Assembly: GCA_963969495.1 (NCBI GenBank)
Contig: OZ018324.1
Coordinates: 155,604,172-155,668,171 of the forward strand
Length of the DNA stretch: 64,000 bases
Direction: 5' to 3'
DNA from: Ceratothoa steindachneri
Taxonomy: Eukaryota > Arthropoda > Malacostraca > Isopoda > Cymothoidae
The position numbers and the translations under genes were made by a program. The notes beneath the pieces were generated by a model. The model did no database searches and was not told the origin of the DNA. It saw nothing but the letters and a program-made list of their open reading frames with translations. Shown in pieces: positions 11,190 to 21,872 of this stretch (positions are counted from its first letter, which is position 1; each line of letters opens with the position of its first letter).

Positions 11190-13130
11190 AAGAGAAAAAT
11201 GATAAAGTCATCATCATCATTTTTGAAGGCTCCATACATGCTTGAATGTGTTGGCCTTATTTAGCTAATGGTGGCTATCCATGCTGCTCAATCTCTGGCA
11301 GTTTCTCTATTCATACTCATATCTCTGAGGTTCCTCTGTATGACCTCATTCCACATCTTCTTCAGTCTTCCTCTGGCAGCTTCACCCTCAACTTCCAAAC
11401 TCCTAACACCCTTGACACAATTATTATCGTTCATCCTTTCCACAAGACCGAACCACCTCAATCTGCCTCTTCTCAGTGCCACACCAATGCATTCTATCCC
11501 TTAAAATCACAGTTTGCAACTCTGTCACCTCCAGGGCTCAAATTCAGAAATTCACCACACATCCATCTAACCATTCTCATCTCAGTACTCTTGAGCCTCT
11601 GGATGTACTCTTCCTTCACAGCCCAAGTTTCGCTGCCGTACAACATTGCACTTCCTACACACGCAGTGTACAAATGTCCTTTAGCTCGGAGGAAAAAAGC
11701 CCTCAGCGTCAATAGAGGAAGCAGCTCTCTGAACTTTGATAGCAGAACTCCTCTATGCATTCAAGCGACACACCATCAAATACAATTCTCTCCTGTCTCC
11801 TCTCATCTACACACAGTGCACTAAAACTCTTCATAATCTACAGCCTATCCCTGATACCACTACATCTTTAATGCACCCACAAACCACATCCATTACAAAG
11901 GATAGAGTTATTCCCTACCCCTCTGTGACAGACTGCACATGGCCACATGCCCTCAATGATGTCATTACCACCACCCACTCTTGAAATCATCATCTTTGTT
12001 TTATCCAAATTCATTATCAGCCCCATGGTATTCATCCCTTCACTCCATAACCTTAGCTTCTCAAGTGCCATCCTCTCATCCTCAGCAATCAACACTAGAA
12101 TGTCAGCGTACAACAACTTGAATGGCAATCCTTTTCTAAAATTCTGCGAGCATAACAAAGAGCAAGGGACTTAAAACGGATCCCTGATGCATACCAACGT
12201 TTACAGAGAAATCATCACTCAATTATCCATTTACCCTCACCTGGGTTGTCAAACCTTCGTACATAGCCATGACCACCCTAACCAACCACTCCTCAATCCC
12301 TAAATTTCTCTTTGCCCACCTCACCACATCTTTTGGTAGCCTATCAAAAGCCTTTTCCAGGTCAACAAAAATATAATACAATGCTCTTTTCCTATCTAGG
12401 AGGTTTATGCCTCTGTAGCTACCCCTTTCTAGCGCATCACCTTTACCTTTATACACATTCACAGTCTTCAGCCAGTCCTCTGGTACAGCACATTCATATA
12501 TGAAAGCAACTGCACATCAATATCTCCAGAGGCTTTCAACATCTCAACATTTATCTCAGAAACACCCGCTGCCTTACCTTCTGGCGTGTGATTGATGGCT
12601 CTGCTCACCATTTTGTTTTCAAATGATGGCCACGGTCCAGCCACAGGTTGTGTGGAATCCACAAGTCTCCTGTCCCAGTGAAATTCTACATCTAATAAAT
12701 GATTATAGTGTTCCCTCCAAGTCTTTTTTTATATCATCCTGCCCAACCACAACTCTATCATCATCATTTTTAATGCACTGTTGACCCGCTATATCACTAT
12801 TTTCCTTTTTCATCTGCCTAACCAGTTTAAACATCCTTTTCCTGCCCTTAGCACCATTGAGGCTCTCAAAAAGAGGTTTTTGGGCCCTATACAGTTCCCA
12901 ACTTGCCCTTCTTTTTGCTGCCAAGTATACTTCCTTACTCCCACCCTGCTTCCATGCCATCAATTATCTTTTCTCCTTCACGACAGCCTCAACTCCCTCA
13001 TTTCACCACCAAGATGCCTTGTGTCTGGATGGACCTCTTGACCATCCACAAACCTGTTCAGTGGCTGTTTAGGTCATCTTTCACTCTCCCATACTGCTCA
13101 CTCACACTTCCATGTGAGTGGCAATCACCT
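11190..13130 (-). mobile_element. RTE-like non-LTR retrotransposon relic
   Basis: Seen on the minus strand from right to left. RRASWELYRAQKPLFES (12850-12920) is the linker before the RT. NHTPEGKAAGVSEINVEML is at 12540-12600. KGKGDALERGSYRGINLL and FVDLEKAFDRLP with the first catalytic Asp are at 12340-12450. A damaged catalytic YAD box with LEKLRLWSEGMNTMGL is at 12020-12110. CAVCHRGVGNNSILCNGC is a Cys-rich patch at about 11890-11950. GSETWAVKEEYIQRLKS and MRMVRWMCG are at 11560-11680, and RLRWFGLVERM is at 11420-11470. Known: the GSETW / RWMCG / RLRWFGHVERM C-terminus is widespread in RTE/BovB-like LINEs. Several frameshifts make it non-coding. The 3' end (11205-11222) is a short (GAT)n tail, usual for RTE. 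Confidence 0.75.
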
Positions 13131-13539
13131 GTATAGGATCTTATTTTAGGCACTTCTCAAAGAATCTCAAGCAACCATGAACCGCAACATTCATTGTCAT
13201 TGGAAAGCTTAACCTGTAAACCAGACCCTCCAATTGGTTAAATTCACATATGGGGGTTGTAGAGCTATATAATAACTACTCTGATATACCTTATGCTTGG
13301 ATGGGAAGCCCATCTCCTCCAAAATTCTATATCACAGTATGGTATGCTGAAGCCTGACACCAGCACAAAAGACGAGTAGTATACATTGTTCATCACAGTA
13401 CCAGAATAAGCTTCAGATTAGTAGATTTAACCAGTGTGGCTTAGTCTTTGCAGAAAGATTCAGGGTGCAATGAGACAACTTAAATCCCTATGCATAGTCT
13501 CTCTTCTTGGCCATGTAGTCAGTATAAGGAACAGCAAAA

Positions 13540-13660
13540 GGAGGTACAGTTGCTCAGACTATCCAAACAGCCTGGACCTCTCATCAGTGTACTCATTTGC
13601 AGCAATCCCTGCATGTCCAGGAACCCTTCTGAAGAATATTTTCATGTCCTTCTCACTCCC
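13540..13660 (-). pseudogene. LINE RNase H fragment
   Basis: The minus strand reads MKIFFRRVPGHAGIAANEYT followed by DERSRLFG, which is the last RNase H block (WxPGHxGIxxNExAD) of jockey/R1-type LINEs. The same block is found in the larger LINE at 36000-36100. Flanking sequence (13140-13540) shows nothing else that I can recognise. Confidence 0.6.
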
Positions 13661-13779
13661 AGTAACCATAAAAATAAATGCTACAAACCAGGTGATATGC
13701 AAATTCCATTTAACATGTTTTCTGAGTTGCTATGGATTACAATTCAAAATTTTCAGCATTGAACTGCATTGTTTTTTGT

Positions 13780-14845
13780 AGCCTAATGACAAATTATGGT
13801 GAAGTCCTCTTGCAGTTTGTCAAAGTCTTCCTTGTCATGAATAGGTTTGCAAATATTTGTGTCATCTGAAAACGTCACTGTGGAGTGGCATATTTCCTTG
13901 TCTATATCCTCCAGCACTATCAGGAAGAGCAGAGGCCCCAGTACTGAACCAGTGGCTCCACACCCCAAGTTACCAGTAATTCCTAGACTTCACAATTTGT
14001 GCATGAGGATACCATGATCCATTTTATCAAATGCATTTGTGAAGTCTAGGAACACTATCAAAATTTTTACCCACAGCTAGTTGGCATAGTTGGTTGTCAT
14101 AATGTCCAAGTAGCTAGGACAGGCAAGATCTGCCCTTCCTGAGACCTTGTTGTCTACTAAATAGGTGTAGATGTTGTTCCTCACCACCTTGTCAAAGATT
14201 TTAATCAAGTGCAAGGTGAGGGCTACTGGCCTATAGTTTTTTGCAACTCTTCTGCTTCCTCCTTTGTGTATTGATGTAATTACTGCCTTTTTGTATCTGT
14301 TGGTGTAGTACCAGTGTTTAGGGAGTGGTACCAGATCAAATACAGTGGGAGAGCTAGTGCTTCTTTGCATTTGAGGAGAATAAGTGTTGGTAGGCCATCT
14401 GCTGAGTTTGGTCTCAGTTTAATAATGGCCTTGTGTATATCTTGTTCAGTAAAATCAATGTCACTGAGTGTTCCTTGGGCAGTTTGGAAGAATGGCTGTG
14501 GATTTCCTATGATCTTTGAGCTGTCTGGAGTACTATATACTGCCTGATACTGTAGCACTAAACGATTGCTTATTTCTGTATATTCTGCTCAATTTGTCCA
14601 CTGGATGCTACAAGGGGTCCAATAGAGGTCAAGGTCTTTGAGAATCTTTTAGCGTAGCTGTAGAAACACTTGAGGGTTTGCTTTATTTTAAGTTGTTTGT
14701 TTAATGATTCCCTTTTTCTCATTAAGATTCTTCTGTCTCTTGAGATATTGTGCTACCTGGTCCTGTTGCTTCTATTCTTTGGTATGTGCTTGTTTTAGAG
14801 TAAAGTCCCTGAATGTTTCCTAATAGAAACATCCAGGGACTTTAC
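13780..14845 (-). mobile_element. CR1/jockey-type LINE RT fragment
   Basis: Seen on the minus strand: KRESLNKQLKIKQTLKCFYS with IGPLVASSG (14590-14720), the linker between endonuclease and RT. Then FTEQDIHKAIIKLRPNSADG (14400-14460), AVITSIHKGGSRRVAKNYRP (14220-14290), a damaged middle, GSVLGPLLFLIVLEDI and FSDDTNI (13860-13950), where the YADD box has become FSDD. Known: these are RT blocks 0 to C of CR1/jockey-like elements. At least two frameshifts are present. Both ends are missing. Confidence 0.75.
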
Positions 14846-14846
14846 C
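14800..14846. repeat. Short hairpin, 20-bp arms
   Basis: GTAAAGTCCCTG-A-ATGTTTC is followed after CTAATA by its near-perfect reverse complement, giving a stem of about 20 bp. A further partial copy, TAAAGTCCCTTTCC, follows at about 14863. Confidence 0.8.
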
Positions 14847-14969
14847 CTAATAGAAATAAAACTAAAGTCCCTTTCCTGGCTGAGTTAGCACAAACTAAGA
14901 TTTTGCCTTCATCTCTCTAACAGAATCACACCTAAATAAAGAAATAAATGATTCTGAAATCTTACTAGA

Positions 14970-16735
14970 TTTTTTTCTTTTTTTTAGGAGCCTATTTGGC
15001 GACTACACACTTGGGCACAAGTCGCCGCACATTGCCCAACTTTGCACGACTACATTGGCGATTTGTATGGCCAAAGCGGTGACAGTAATAGCACCTCCGC
15101 AGCAGTGGCATGAATGCCTTCATGCGGTAGCAGTACCAACCGGCATGCACCGACTCAGGGAGCTTGTCACAATCGAATGTGATGAAGAGTGTAGGGGTGG
15201 GTCTCAAGGCCCCTCCCTGTTTTCTCATCACACATTCGACCTTGACCGCCCCATGGTCGGCCAGCTCTAGGGTGATGTCCTCTATGGAGTAGTCAATGAG
15301 TTTCCTCACATAAACTACTCCTTTCACAAAGTTCATGGTAGAGTGCGGCATCACACTCACAGGTGTGCCATCAAGTGTCCGAAGGGCACTAATCATGGCC
15401 GCCTCAGAGGGATTCGACATATTCGCCAAAAAGCTCGGGTCCGAGAAACAAGTCACCTTCCGCTCTCTACCAATCACACTAGATAAAGCTCTTCTCTGAT
15501 GGATTATGTTGCCCTTGGCCAACATGCTGCCATCAGTGGAGCGAATAATGAAGCTTTTGAAGCCAGTGGTCTCGAAAATGCCAGGTAACCTCTGAATCAG
15601 GGACCCTGATGTCATCGAGGCTCCGCAATGTGCACTCTTGGTCTTAGTCTTAGTCAGGGGCTCCGCACACGGGGGAGGGGGGTAGAGGGGCCGGATGTGC
15701 CGATCTTGGCTTGGTCGCCTACCAATGGCAGCAGACCCATCCGTCCCCACAGCCCCCGCGGATGGAGAGGAGCCCCGAGTCTTCTTTGTCTTTTTTGGAG
15801 AGGAGGGCGGGGAATGAACCCGCTTCTCACCTCCGCCGGCAGAAGCCCCCATGCCAGATGGGCCGGCCTCAGCCAGGTCCCTCTCCGAAATGGAGAAGGT
15901 CCTGGTAGTCGTAGGGGCACCTGTTGGAGGAGATCCCTCCCCTCCTTGTACTGCCTCGGAGCCCTCAGCCGTTAGAGGGGGACCTTGCATAGGGGCGGAT
16001 TCGGGTTCGGTGCTTGGCGCCGAGCCCGGATTTTCCCCCATGGAAGGCCCTACCGTCTGAGGCTGGGTCTCCTCAAGGACCATGTCTATCACAGGAGCGG
16101 CCTCAAGTTGGCCATCCCCTCCCAGGACATCGCAGGTCCCCTTGGCAGCATCAAGAGTCTTTTGTGAGCAGGCACAGGCCTTAACCCCAGCAAGGTTCAA
16201 TATCCTTGCCAGCAGGTCCTTTGAGGGAAGCGACCGAAGGGGCCTGGCTTCCCTCTCCCCCCTAAGGGGGTTTGCCCTACCGAGCCGCTTCGATGAGGAG
16301 CGGCGGGCTAGGGGCTGCCTGCTGGCTTTCTTGCCAGTCCCCTTGGAAAGAAAAGAGGGGACTGCCACTGGAAAAAGGGAGGCGCCCGAAAGCACCTCCA
16401 GAGAAGGGGGTGAGGGGGAGTCCCCTGCACCCGTAGGCGAAGGAGAGGAGTAAGCCTCCTCTCCGGTTAGAGAAATATGGAGGGTTCCCTGCGCAAGCAC
16501 AGGGAGGGGACCTCCATTTTTTTGCTGGAGCTGCCCAAGGGCGGCTCCGTCGCTGTTTCAGGGAAAGTTGAGGGTTGGGGGGTTTTTTGTTTTTCATACA
16601 TGGGCATGGCGACCCTCTTTTTAATACGGGACGCAATAGCAGAGCTAGGCGCCGCCATTTCGGACCACCCCTCCCGCCTGGTGGCCTGGCAGTCCATCCA
16701 CATGGTGGCTCCACCTTAGACGCGGCGTAAAAATG
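14970..16735 (-). mobile_element. ORF1-only LINE derivative, GC-rich
   Basis: The likely extent of the element carrying the 502-codon ORF1. The minus-strand 3' end is GGCTCCTAAAAAAAAG, matching GGCTCCTTAAAAAAA at 35325 after 48 bp of about 75-80% similarity. The 5' end is judged from GCCGCCATTT and CCATC...CATGGTGGCT sequence (16650-16715), which recurs at 61235-61290 upstream of another LINE ORF1. 16736-17100 holds no gene I can identify. Confidence 0.55.
14992..16500 (-). CDS. LINE ORF1 (gag-like, CCHC zinc knuckle), intact 502 codons
   Basis: Seen: an unbroken 502-codon ORF on the minus strand, much more GC-rich than its surroundings. Residues 1-300 are Pro/Ser/Gly-rich and low in complexity, with basic patches (SPPSSPKKTKKTRG). 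Residues 300-440 form a folded gag-like region (GFKSFIIRSTDGSMLAKGNI, ALRTLDGTPVSVMPHSTMNF). Residues about 469-483 are a CX2CX4HX4C knuckle, CYYCHRFGHTNRQC. Known: jockey/R1/I-clade LINEs encode such RNA-binding ORF1 proteins, which package their RNA. The frame ends within sequence shared with the 3' terminus of another LINE in the window (35320-35365) and then a poly-A-like tract (14970-14990), so ORF2 is absent. This looks like an ORF1-only deletion derivative. A GC-rich probable 5' leader continues to about 16730. Confidence 0.75.
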   Translation of the reverse strand: MLAQGTLHISLTGEEAYSSPSPTGAGDSPSPPSLEVLSGASLFPVAVPSFLSKGTGKKASRQPLARRSSSKRLGRANPLRGEREARPLRSLPSKDLLARILNLAGVKACACSQKTLDAAKGTCDVLGGDGQLEAAPVIDMVLEETQPQTVGPSMGENPGSAPSTEPESAPMQGPPLTAEGSEAVQGGEGSPPTGAPTTTRTFSISERDLAEAGPSGMGASAGGGEKRVHSPPSSPKKTKKTRGSSPSAGAVGTDGSAAIGRRPSQDRHIRPLYPPPPCAEPLTKTKTKSAHCGASMTSGSLIQRLPGIFETTGFKSFIIRSTDGSMLAKGNIIHQRRALSSVIGRERKVTCFSDPSFLANMSNPSEAAMISALRTLDGTPVSVMPHSTMNFVKGVVYVRKLIDYSIEDITLELADHGAVKVECVMRKQGGALRPTPTLFITFDCDKLPESVHAGWYCYRMKAFMPLLRRCYYCHRFGHTNRQCSRAKLGNVRRLVPKCVVAK

Positions 16736-17102
16736 TATAGAATGTGAAGAGGAGAGGAAAAGGGATGTGAGGAAGGTATGGGTGGGGATGAAGCAGGTTG
16801 TTAAAAACCAACCACCCCAGACCGGAGCTCAGGGGTTAGGGAACATTGTCCCCTCCCCCCTCAGCCCCGATCCAGGACGGTTGGCCGAGAATAAGGTCAG
16901 CATCTACCCTGTGAAATTAGAGGCTGACCAGAGAAAGTTATGTGAGAGGTTGTATGAAAAGAGAGGAAACAAGTGTTTTGAAGGAAGGAAGAGAGACTAA
17001 GCTGGGGCCGGACGGAGCGCTGGATCCCGTCAGCACGGTGGCCAGGATGGCAAATCGCAGCGCCCCTTACGGGGCAATGAGCTGTACTCCTCACACACCC
17101 CA

Positions 17103-17930
17103 ATCTTTACAGACAAATCCCACTCACCAGAAAAGGGCATTTCATCATCTGCAGTCTACTTCCCCATCTCCAAACTTTGCAGAACCTGGAGGCTACCACC
17201 CAGCCACTCTAATATAGCCGCGGAACTCCATGCCATCTTGTGTGCCCTGGACAACATCAATCTTATAACATCTGACAAGGTGGTGATCTACACTGACTCC
17301 CAAACTAGTCTGGCATTAATTACCAATAAGCTCACCCACACCTACACTACCCCGGTGCACAAGATACAGGCACAACTACACCACCTCAAAAAAAGAGGAC
17401 GGCAGATCACACTGTAGTGGGTTCCATCACATGTTGGAATTCAGGGAAACGAAATTGTTGATCAAGCCACAAGGGAGGCGGTGCCAGACACAGAGGAACC
17501 TCTCCACCTTGAATACCATGAATACTGAACCCTTACCAGGAAAGAGATCAAGAAGAAGTGGGACACCGAACTTAGACTTGTGCTACAAGAAACCAGCCTT
17601 GGACAAATCTGCAGTGACACCTCCCCTGCACCGTGGAGCCACCACAAGCACCATCGCCTGGATGTGGCCCTATTCCACCTGAAGACTAGACACTGTGGCC
17701 TGAACAGGCACCAGTACAAACTTCACCTGACAGACTCCCCATACTGCAGGTGGTGCCAGAATCAGGAGGAGACAGTGGAACACTTCCTGCTACACTGTCA
17801 TCGCTTCTACAGCCTCTGTATCACACTGAGGGCCCTCCTATCAAGCCTGGGAATCCGTCAGCTAACCTTGGCAATCCTTAATGAGACAGCAAAATTCATC
17901 ACCAACAGCGGACAGCTATCAAGAATATGA
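17103..17930 (+). mobile_element. Jockey/I-type LINE 3' end: RNase H and Cys-rich tail
   Basis: Seen on the plus strand in one frame with two internal stops (about 17415 and 17524): IFTDKSHSPEKG (first RNase H Asp), SNIAAELHAILCALDNI (Glu), VVIYTDSQTSLALI (second Asp), and WVPSHVGIQGNEIVDQATR (His and last acidic residue). Then comes CRWCQNQEETVEHFLLHC, the CX2C...HX4C knuckle typical of the extreme C-terminus of these ORF2 proteins. Known: I and jockey-related LINEs carry RNase H downstream of RT to remove template RNA. The RT is absent (5' truncation). Near-full frame preservation suggests a fairly recent insertion. Confidence 0.8.
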
Positions 17931-18049
17931 GCAATAAACTTTAGTCACAACTATTACTAATTAAGTACCATCTAAAATAACTTGACCAAGTAACCTACAT
18001 GCTACAAACTAATTGCAGCAGGGCTCATGTGACTACCATCCAAGCAGCC

Positions 18050-18310
18050 CAAGTCATTACAAAAGAGGGCAACAAAAATGAAACCTTTCCTGAAGCACCT
18101 TGAATATGAAGATAGACTGAGGGTACTAAATATGTTCTCATTTGAGAGAAGATGTGTGAGGGTTCACCACTTAAAAATTAAAAAACAGGTGCAGGTTGGA
18201 TGTTAGAAAATATTTTTTCACCAATAGAGTGGTAGATTACCTGAATAGTTTGGCATCTGAGACAGTAGACAGTCCAAACTTGAATGTGGAAAATCCTTGT
18301 TGAGTTCATA
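18050..18310 (+). mobile_element. CR1-type LINE family 1, 3' fragment with internal deletion
   Basis: The plus strand reads LKHLEYEDRLRVLNMFSFER then HHLKIKKQ and a damaged VVDYLNSL block, matching 19640-19970 but lacking about 85 bp of the middle and the RT. Confidence 0.7.
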
Positions 18311-18359
18311 CTTCAGAGTTAAAAGGGACTTTTTTTTAGTTTTCTAAACTAAATTTTCG

Positions 18360-18845
18360 CAAGTTATTCAGCTGAGTTACCAGTTTTTAGTGAACTGTTC
18401 CATTCAGGAAGAAATTGAGTTCGATTATCTGGAAATTTCGCTTAAATCAGTGTCGGATTAGGTATCCTTTTGCCAGGAAGTAGCCATTGATTACATTGAA
18501 TATGAAAGCAAACATCTGGGTGGCCCAGGTAAAACTGCTGAGATTGATGAGACAAAATTCAGCAAAATAATAAAGGAAGAATAGTAGAAGGGTGTTGTGT
18601 ATTGGGAGGTTTCAAAAAGGAAACACAGCAGATTTTTATGGTGCCTGTTCCTGATCGAACAAAAGAAACATTACTTCAAATTAAGCAGTGGATAAAACCG
18701 GGAACTCATATTATTACCGATGGCTAGGCTGCATACCAAAATTTACGACGGTACACACAAGTGGTGAACAACAGTGAACATTTTGTCAACCCAGACACTG
18801 GTGCCTATATGCAAAATATTGCGTGGCAGTGACAAGACGTACAGG
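18360..18845 (+). pseudogene. Merlin (ISXO2-like) transposase fragment
   Basis: Seen on the plus strand across frames: LKSVSD*VSFCQEVAIDYIE, then HLGGPGKTAEIDETKFSK (first catalytic Asp), GGFKKETQQIFMVPVPDRTK, WIKPGTHIITDG*AAYQ (second Asp, the usual W replaced by a stop), and VNNSEHFVNPDTGAYMQNI. Known: Merlin/IS1016-type transposases have GGPGxxVEIDETxFGKRKYN, GxxIxSDxWxAY and NHSxxFVxPxTGAHTQxIE in this order. At least three stops or shifts are present. Just downstream (18990-19140) is a copy of the dispersed repeat found at 21873-24402, so that repeat may be this element's end. Confidence 0.75.
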
Positions 18846-18989
18846 TGAGTGTGCTGAAATTTTGTAGAAGAGAAACAAAATTCCAAAAATATCTCGTGCT
18901 GCATTTCTTTTACTGAAAGTTTCCTTGACTAAAGGATCAATTTCACCATTTTGGGAAGGCAGTTGGCATGTTGTATCCGCTGGCAGAAA

Positions 18990-19145
18990 CATTATAAGGT
19001 AAGGAAGCAAAACTCTTTTGGGCACACCTGTAGAGTGGCGGCACGAACCATGGCACGTAAACTATTTCATCCGTGTTCCAATATGTTTCACGTCTTTGGA
19101 GTAAGTCAAGGGGACTGCTCGTGGTGGATTTAAATACTGCGGGGG
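18990..19145 (+). repeat. Dispersed repeat family R (copy 1)
   Basis: Contains TATTTCATCCGTGTTCCAAT, then GTTTCACGTCTTTGGAG and GATGATCCTGAGTTTCA, matching copies at 21890-22020, 22440-22610 (inverted), 23410-23525 and 24040-24090. Confidence 0.8.
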
Positions 19146-19189
19146 GACCCCCTATGATGATCCTGAGTTTCAATCAATTAGGGGGATTT

Positions 19190-20335
19190 AAATAAATTGT
19201 TATCCTAGGAGGAATTGACCATTCTGTCCAAATGGGCCAAGAAATGGCAAATGAAGTTTAACATAGACAAATGTAGTGTACTTAATATAGGTAGAAATAA
19301 TCTATTGAATAGTTATAAATTAAATGGGAGAATTTTAGGGAGGACCGATTGTGAGAGGGACTTGGGTATTTTGGTAAGTTCAGACCTTCGTCCTAGAAAG
19401 CAATGCCTAAATGCTAAGAATAAAGCTAATAGGATATTGGGATTCATTAGGAGGAGTGTAAGCAATAAGAGTGCTGAAGTCATTCTAAAACTGTATCTGG
19501 CGCTAGTTAGGCCTCATCTAGACTATGCAGTACAATTTTGGTCATCATATTATAGGAAGGATATTGATTTGCTTGAGTCTGTGCAGAGAAGGATGACAAA
19601 GATGATTGGTGGGCTAAGGAACTTACCTTATGGTGAAAGGCTCCCTGAGGCACCTTGAATATGAAGATAGACTGAGGGTATTAAATATGTTCTCGTTCGA
19701 AAGGAGGTGTGTGAGAGGGGATATGATTGAGCTCTTTAAAATTTTTTCCGGGATAGATAAATTGGATGTTAGCAAGTTTTTTGAGTTAGATGATGGAAAT
19801 CGGACTAGAGGTCACCACTTGAAAATTAAAAAGCAAGGGTGTAGGTTGGATTTAAGAAAATATTTTTTCACCAATAGAGTGGTAGACTTCTGGAACAAAT
19901 TGCCGCAGAGGGTAGTAGGTAGTCCAAATCTAAATGTATTTAAGAGTAGGTTGGATGAGTTTATGGGAAGGGAAGGTTGTGATGGTTCCTAAGTTTTGTA
20001 TATATTAATATTGTTTGTATATATCTATAGCTGCATGATTTAGTTCTTGACAAGCCTTGATTGGTAATACCCTTGTTTCTGGATGCAATCCTCTGGATGT
20101 AGTTTTCCTGGGAGTTTGGGTGCCTTGAAAAAGAGGCCGCTTGACTTGGATGACCTATGATGAGCCCTTGTGGCTTTTGTCATCCGTTATATTATATTGT
20201 GGGGGACTTTGATTTTGTCTTCCCCTGGTGATGGTGCTTTTTGTGGGTGGGTTTTGACGGAGGCGGATGACCTTTGATAGGCCCTTGTGGCTTTTGTCAT
20301 CCGTGTAATTATGTTATGTTATGTTATGAAAACTA
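19190..20335 (+). mobile_element. CR1-type LINE family 1, 5'-truncated copy
   Basis: Seen: the plus strand encodes the RT C-terminus KWQMKFNIDKCSVLNIG, RDLGILVSSDLRPRKQC, RSVSNKSAEVILKLYLALVR, PHLDYAVQFWSSYY and DLLESVQRRMTKMIGG (19215-19625). After a +1 shift come RHLEYEDRLRVLNMFSFERR and YFFTNRVVDFWNKLPQRVV to a stop at 19992. The 3' UTR to 20335 ends in repeated TTATG (TTATGTTATGTTATG). Known: CR1-group elements end with this VVDxWNxLPxxVV segment and short 3' repeats. Only the thumb and tail of the RT survive. Confidence 0.85.
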
Positions 20336-20895
20336 AATCTACATACATTGGAAAGGAGAAGAGTCAGAGGGGAATTGATTGAAGTCTTCAAATGGGTAAA
20401 AGGATATAATAAAGGGGATCTGGGTAAGGTTCTTATACTTAGTGAACATGACAGGACAACGTAGCAATGGGTTTAAGCTTGATAAGTATAGGTTTAGGAA
20501 GGAGATTGGGAGGAATTGGTTTACAAATTGTGTGGTAGATGAATGGAATAGGCTCACTAGACATGTGATAGAAGCCTCCTCTCTGGGTAGTTTTAAGAAT
20601 AGATTAGATAAATATATGGATGAAGCTGCTAGATGGGACTGACTTTTTTTTATGTACATATGTATATATTTTTCTAAGGAGTGGGGAGATTATATTTTGC
20701 GGTTGCATGAATGGACATAATCCTCTGGATGCATTTTATGTATATTGTAGATTAGATCTGATGAACTCCTGTAAAGGGTGACAATGTTGATGACTTTTCT
20801 CTGGTAAGAAATCTTTTGTGTGTTGAATGGAACAGGAGCTGCCAAGTGTAGGCCATGAATGGTCTTTTGCAGTCTCCTTCTTTTCTTATGTTCTT
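20336..20895 (+). mobile_element. CR1-type LINE family 2, 3' end
   Basis: The plus strand encodes RSNGFKLDKYRFRKEIGRNW, FTNCVVDEWNRLTRHVIEA and FKNRLDKYMDEAARWD to a stop at 20640, then a 3' UTR ending TTTTCTTATGTTCTTAT, a CR1-like 3' terminus. It is distinct from family 1 in both protein and UTR. Confidence 0.8.
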
Positions 20896-21242
20896 ATAAG
20901 TGGCAAATGACTTTCAACCTTGATAAGTGCAAAGTTATTAACATGGAAAAAGATAATAGAGAATTTAACTATGAAATGGATAGGCATTGGCTGAGCTCAG
21001 TAGAGGACGAGAAAGATCTAGGAGTAGTAATAGATAGGTCATTAAGGTTTTCTAAGCAGTGTATTGAAGCAAGAAATAGGGCAAATAGGTTTCATTAAGA
21101 GAAATGTCAGTTACAAAAGTAAGGAGATTATTCTTAAACTCTATAACTCTTATGTTAGGCCACATCTAGAGTACTGTATACAGGCATGGTCCCCACATTT
21201 TAGACACGATATTAACCTTCTCGAGTCAGTGCAATGGAGGGC
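20896..21242 (+). mobile_element. CR1-type LINE family 2, RT fragment
   Basis: The plus strand encodes KWQMTFNLDKCKVINMEK, DEKDLGVVIDRSLRFSKQC, then after a frameshift GFIKRNVSYKSKEIILKLYN, PHLEYCIQAWSPHFRHD and NLLESVQWRATKI, colinear with family 1 but diverged. It directly joins family 1 sequence at 21243. Confidence 0.8.
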
Positions 21243-21737
21243 AACAAAGATTCCTTCCCTGAGGCACCTTGAATATATAGATAGACTGAGGTGTGTGAGA
21301 GGGGATATGATTGAGCTCTTTAAAAAAAAATTCCGGGATAGATAAATTGGATGTTAGCAAGTTTTTTGAGTTAGATGATGGAAATCAAACTAGAGGTCCC
21401 CCCTTAAAATTAAAAAGCAAGGGTGTAGGTTGGATTTAAGAAAATATTTTTCACCAATAGAGTGGTGGACTTCTGGAACAAATTGCCGCAGAGGGTAGTA
21501 GGTAGTCCAAATTTAAATGTATTTAAGAGTAGGTTGGATGAGTCTATGGGGAGGGAAGGTTGTGATGGTTCCTAATTTTGTATATATCTATAGCTGCATG
21601 ATTTAGTTCTTGACAAGCTTTGATTGGTGATACCCTTGTTTCTGGACGCAATCCTCTGGATGTAGTTTTCTTGGGAGTTTGGGTGCCTTAAAAAAAGAGG
21701 CCGTTTGACTTGGATGACCTATGATGGGCCCTTGTGG
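21243..21737 (+). mobile_element. CR1-type LINE family 1, 3' fragment
   Basis: Repeats the RHLEYIDRL block, the GNQTRGPP-like and RVVGSPNLNVFKSRLDES blocks and the same 3' UTR as 19990-20180, with frame-breaking indels (A8 at 21323). Confidence 0.8.
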
Positions 21738-21870
21738 CTGATGATATAAAGATCTTCGGGACTAGCTCAAATGATAAGGATATTAGAGTGCTTCAGGAAG
21801 ACTTAAAAAAACTTCATAAATGGTCAGAGGATTGGCAGATGATTTTCAATGTTAGAAAGTGTAAAACTAT
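21738..21870 (+). mobile_element. CR1-type RT active-site fragment
   Basis: Encodes ADDIKIFGTSSNDKD followed by LKKLHKWSEDWQMIFNVRKC, the catalytic (Y)ADD block and the following helix. It ends exactly where repeat R begins (GGTAAATATGTAGA at 21873). Confidence 0.75.
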
Positions 21871-21872
21871 AG

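Noticed and set aside
11868..12158. PHD/zinc-finger host exon (CAVCHRGVGNNSILCNGC)
   Set aside because: The Cys-rich stretch lies in order inside an RTE-like LINE protein between the RT and the GSETW block.
15628..16453. Several open frames of 65-123 codons on the plus strand
   Set aside because: Shadows of the GC-rich minus-strand LINE ORF1, with no independent motif.
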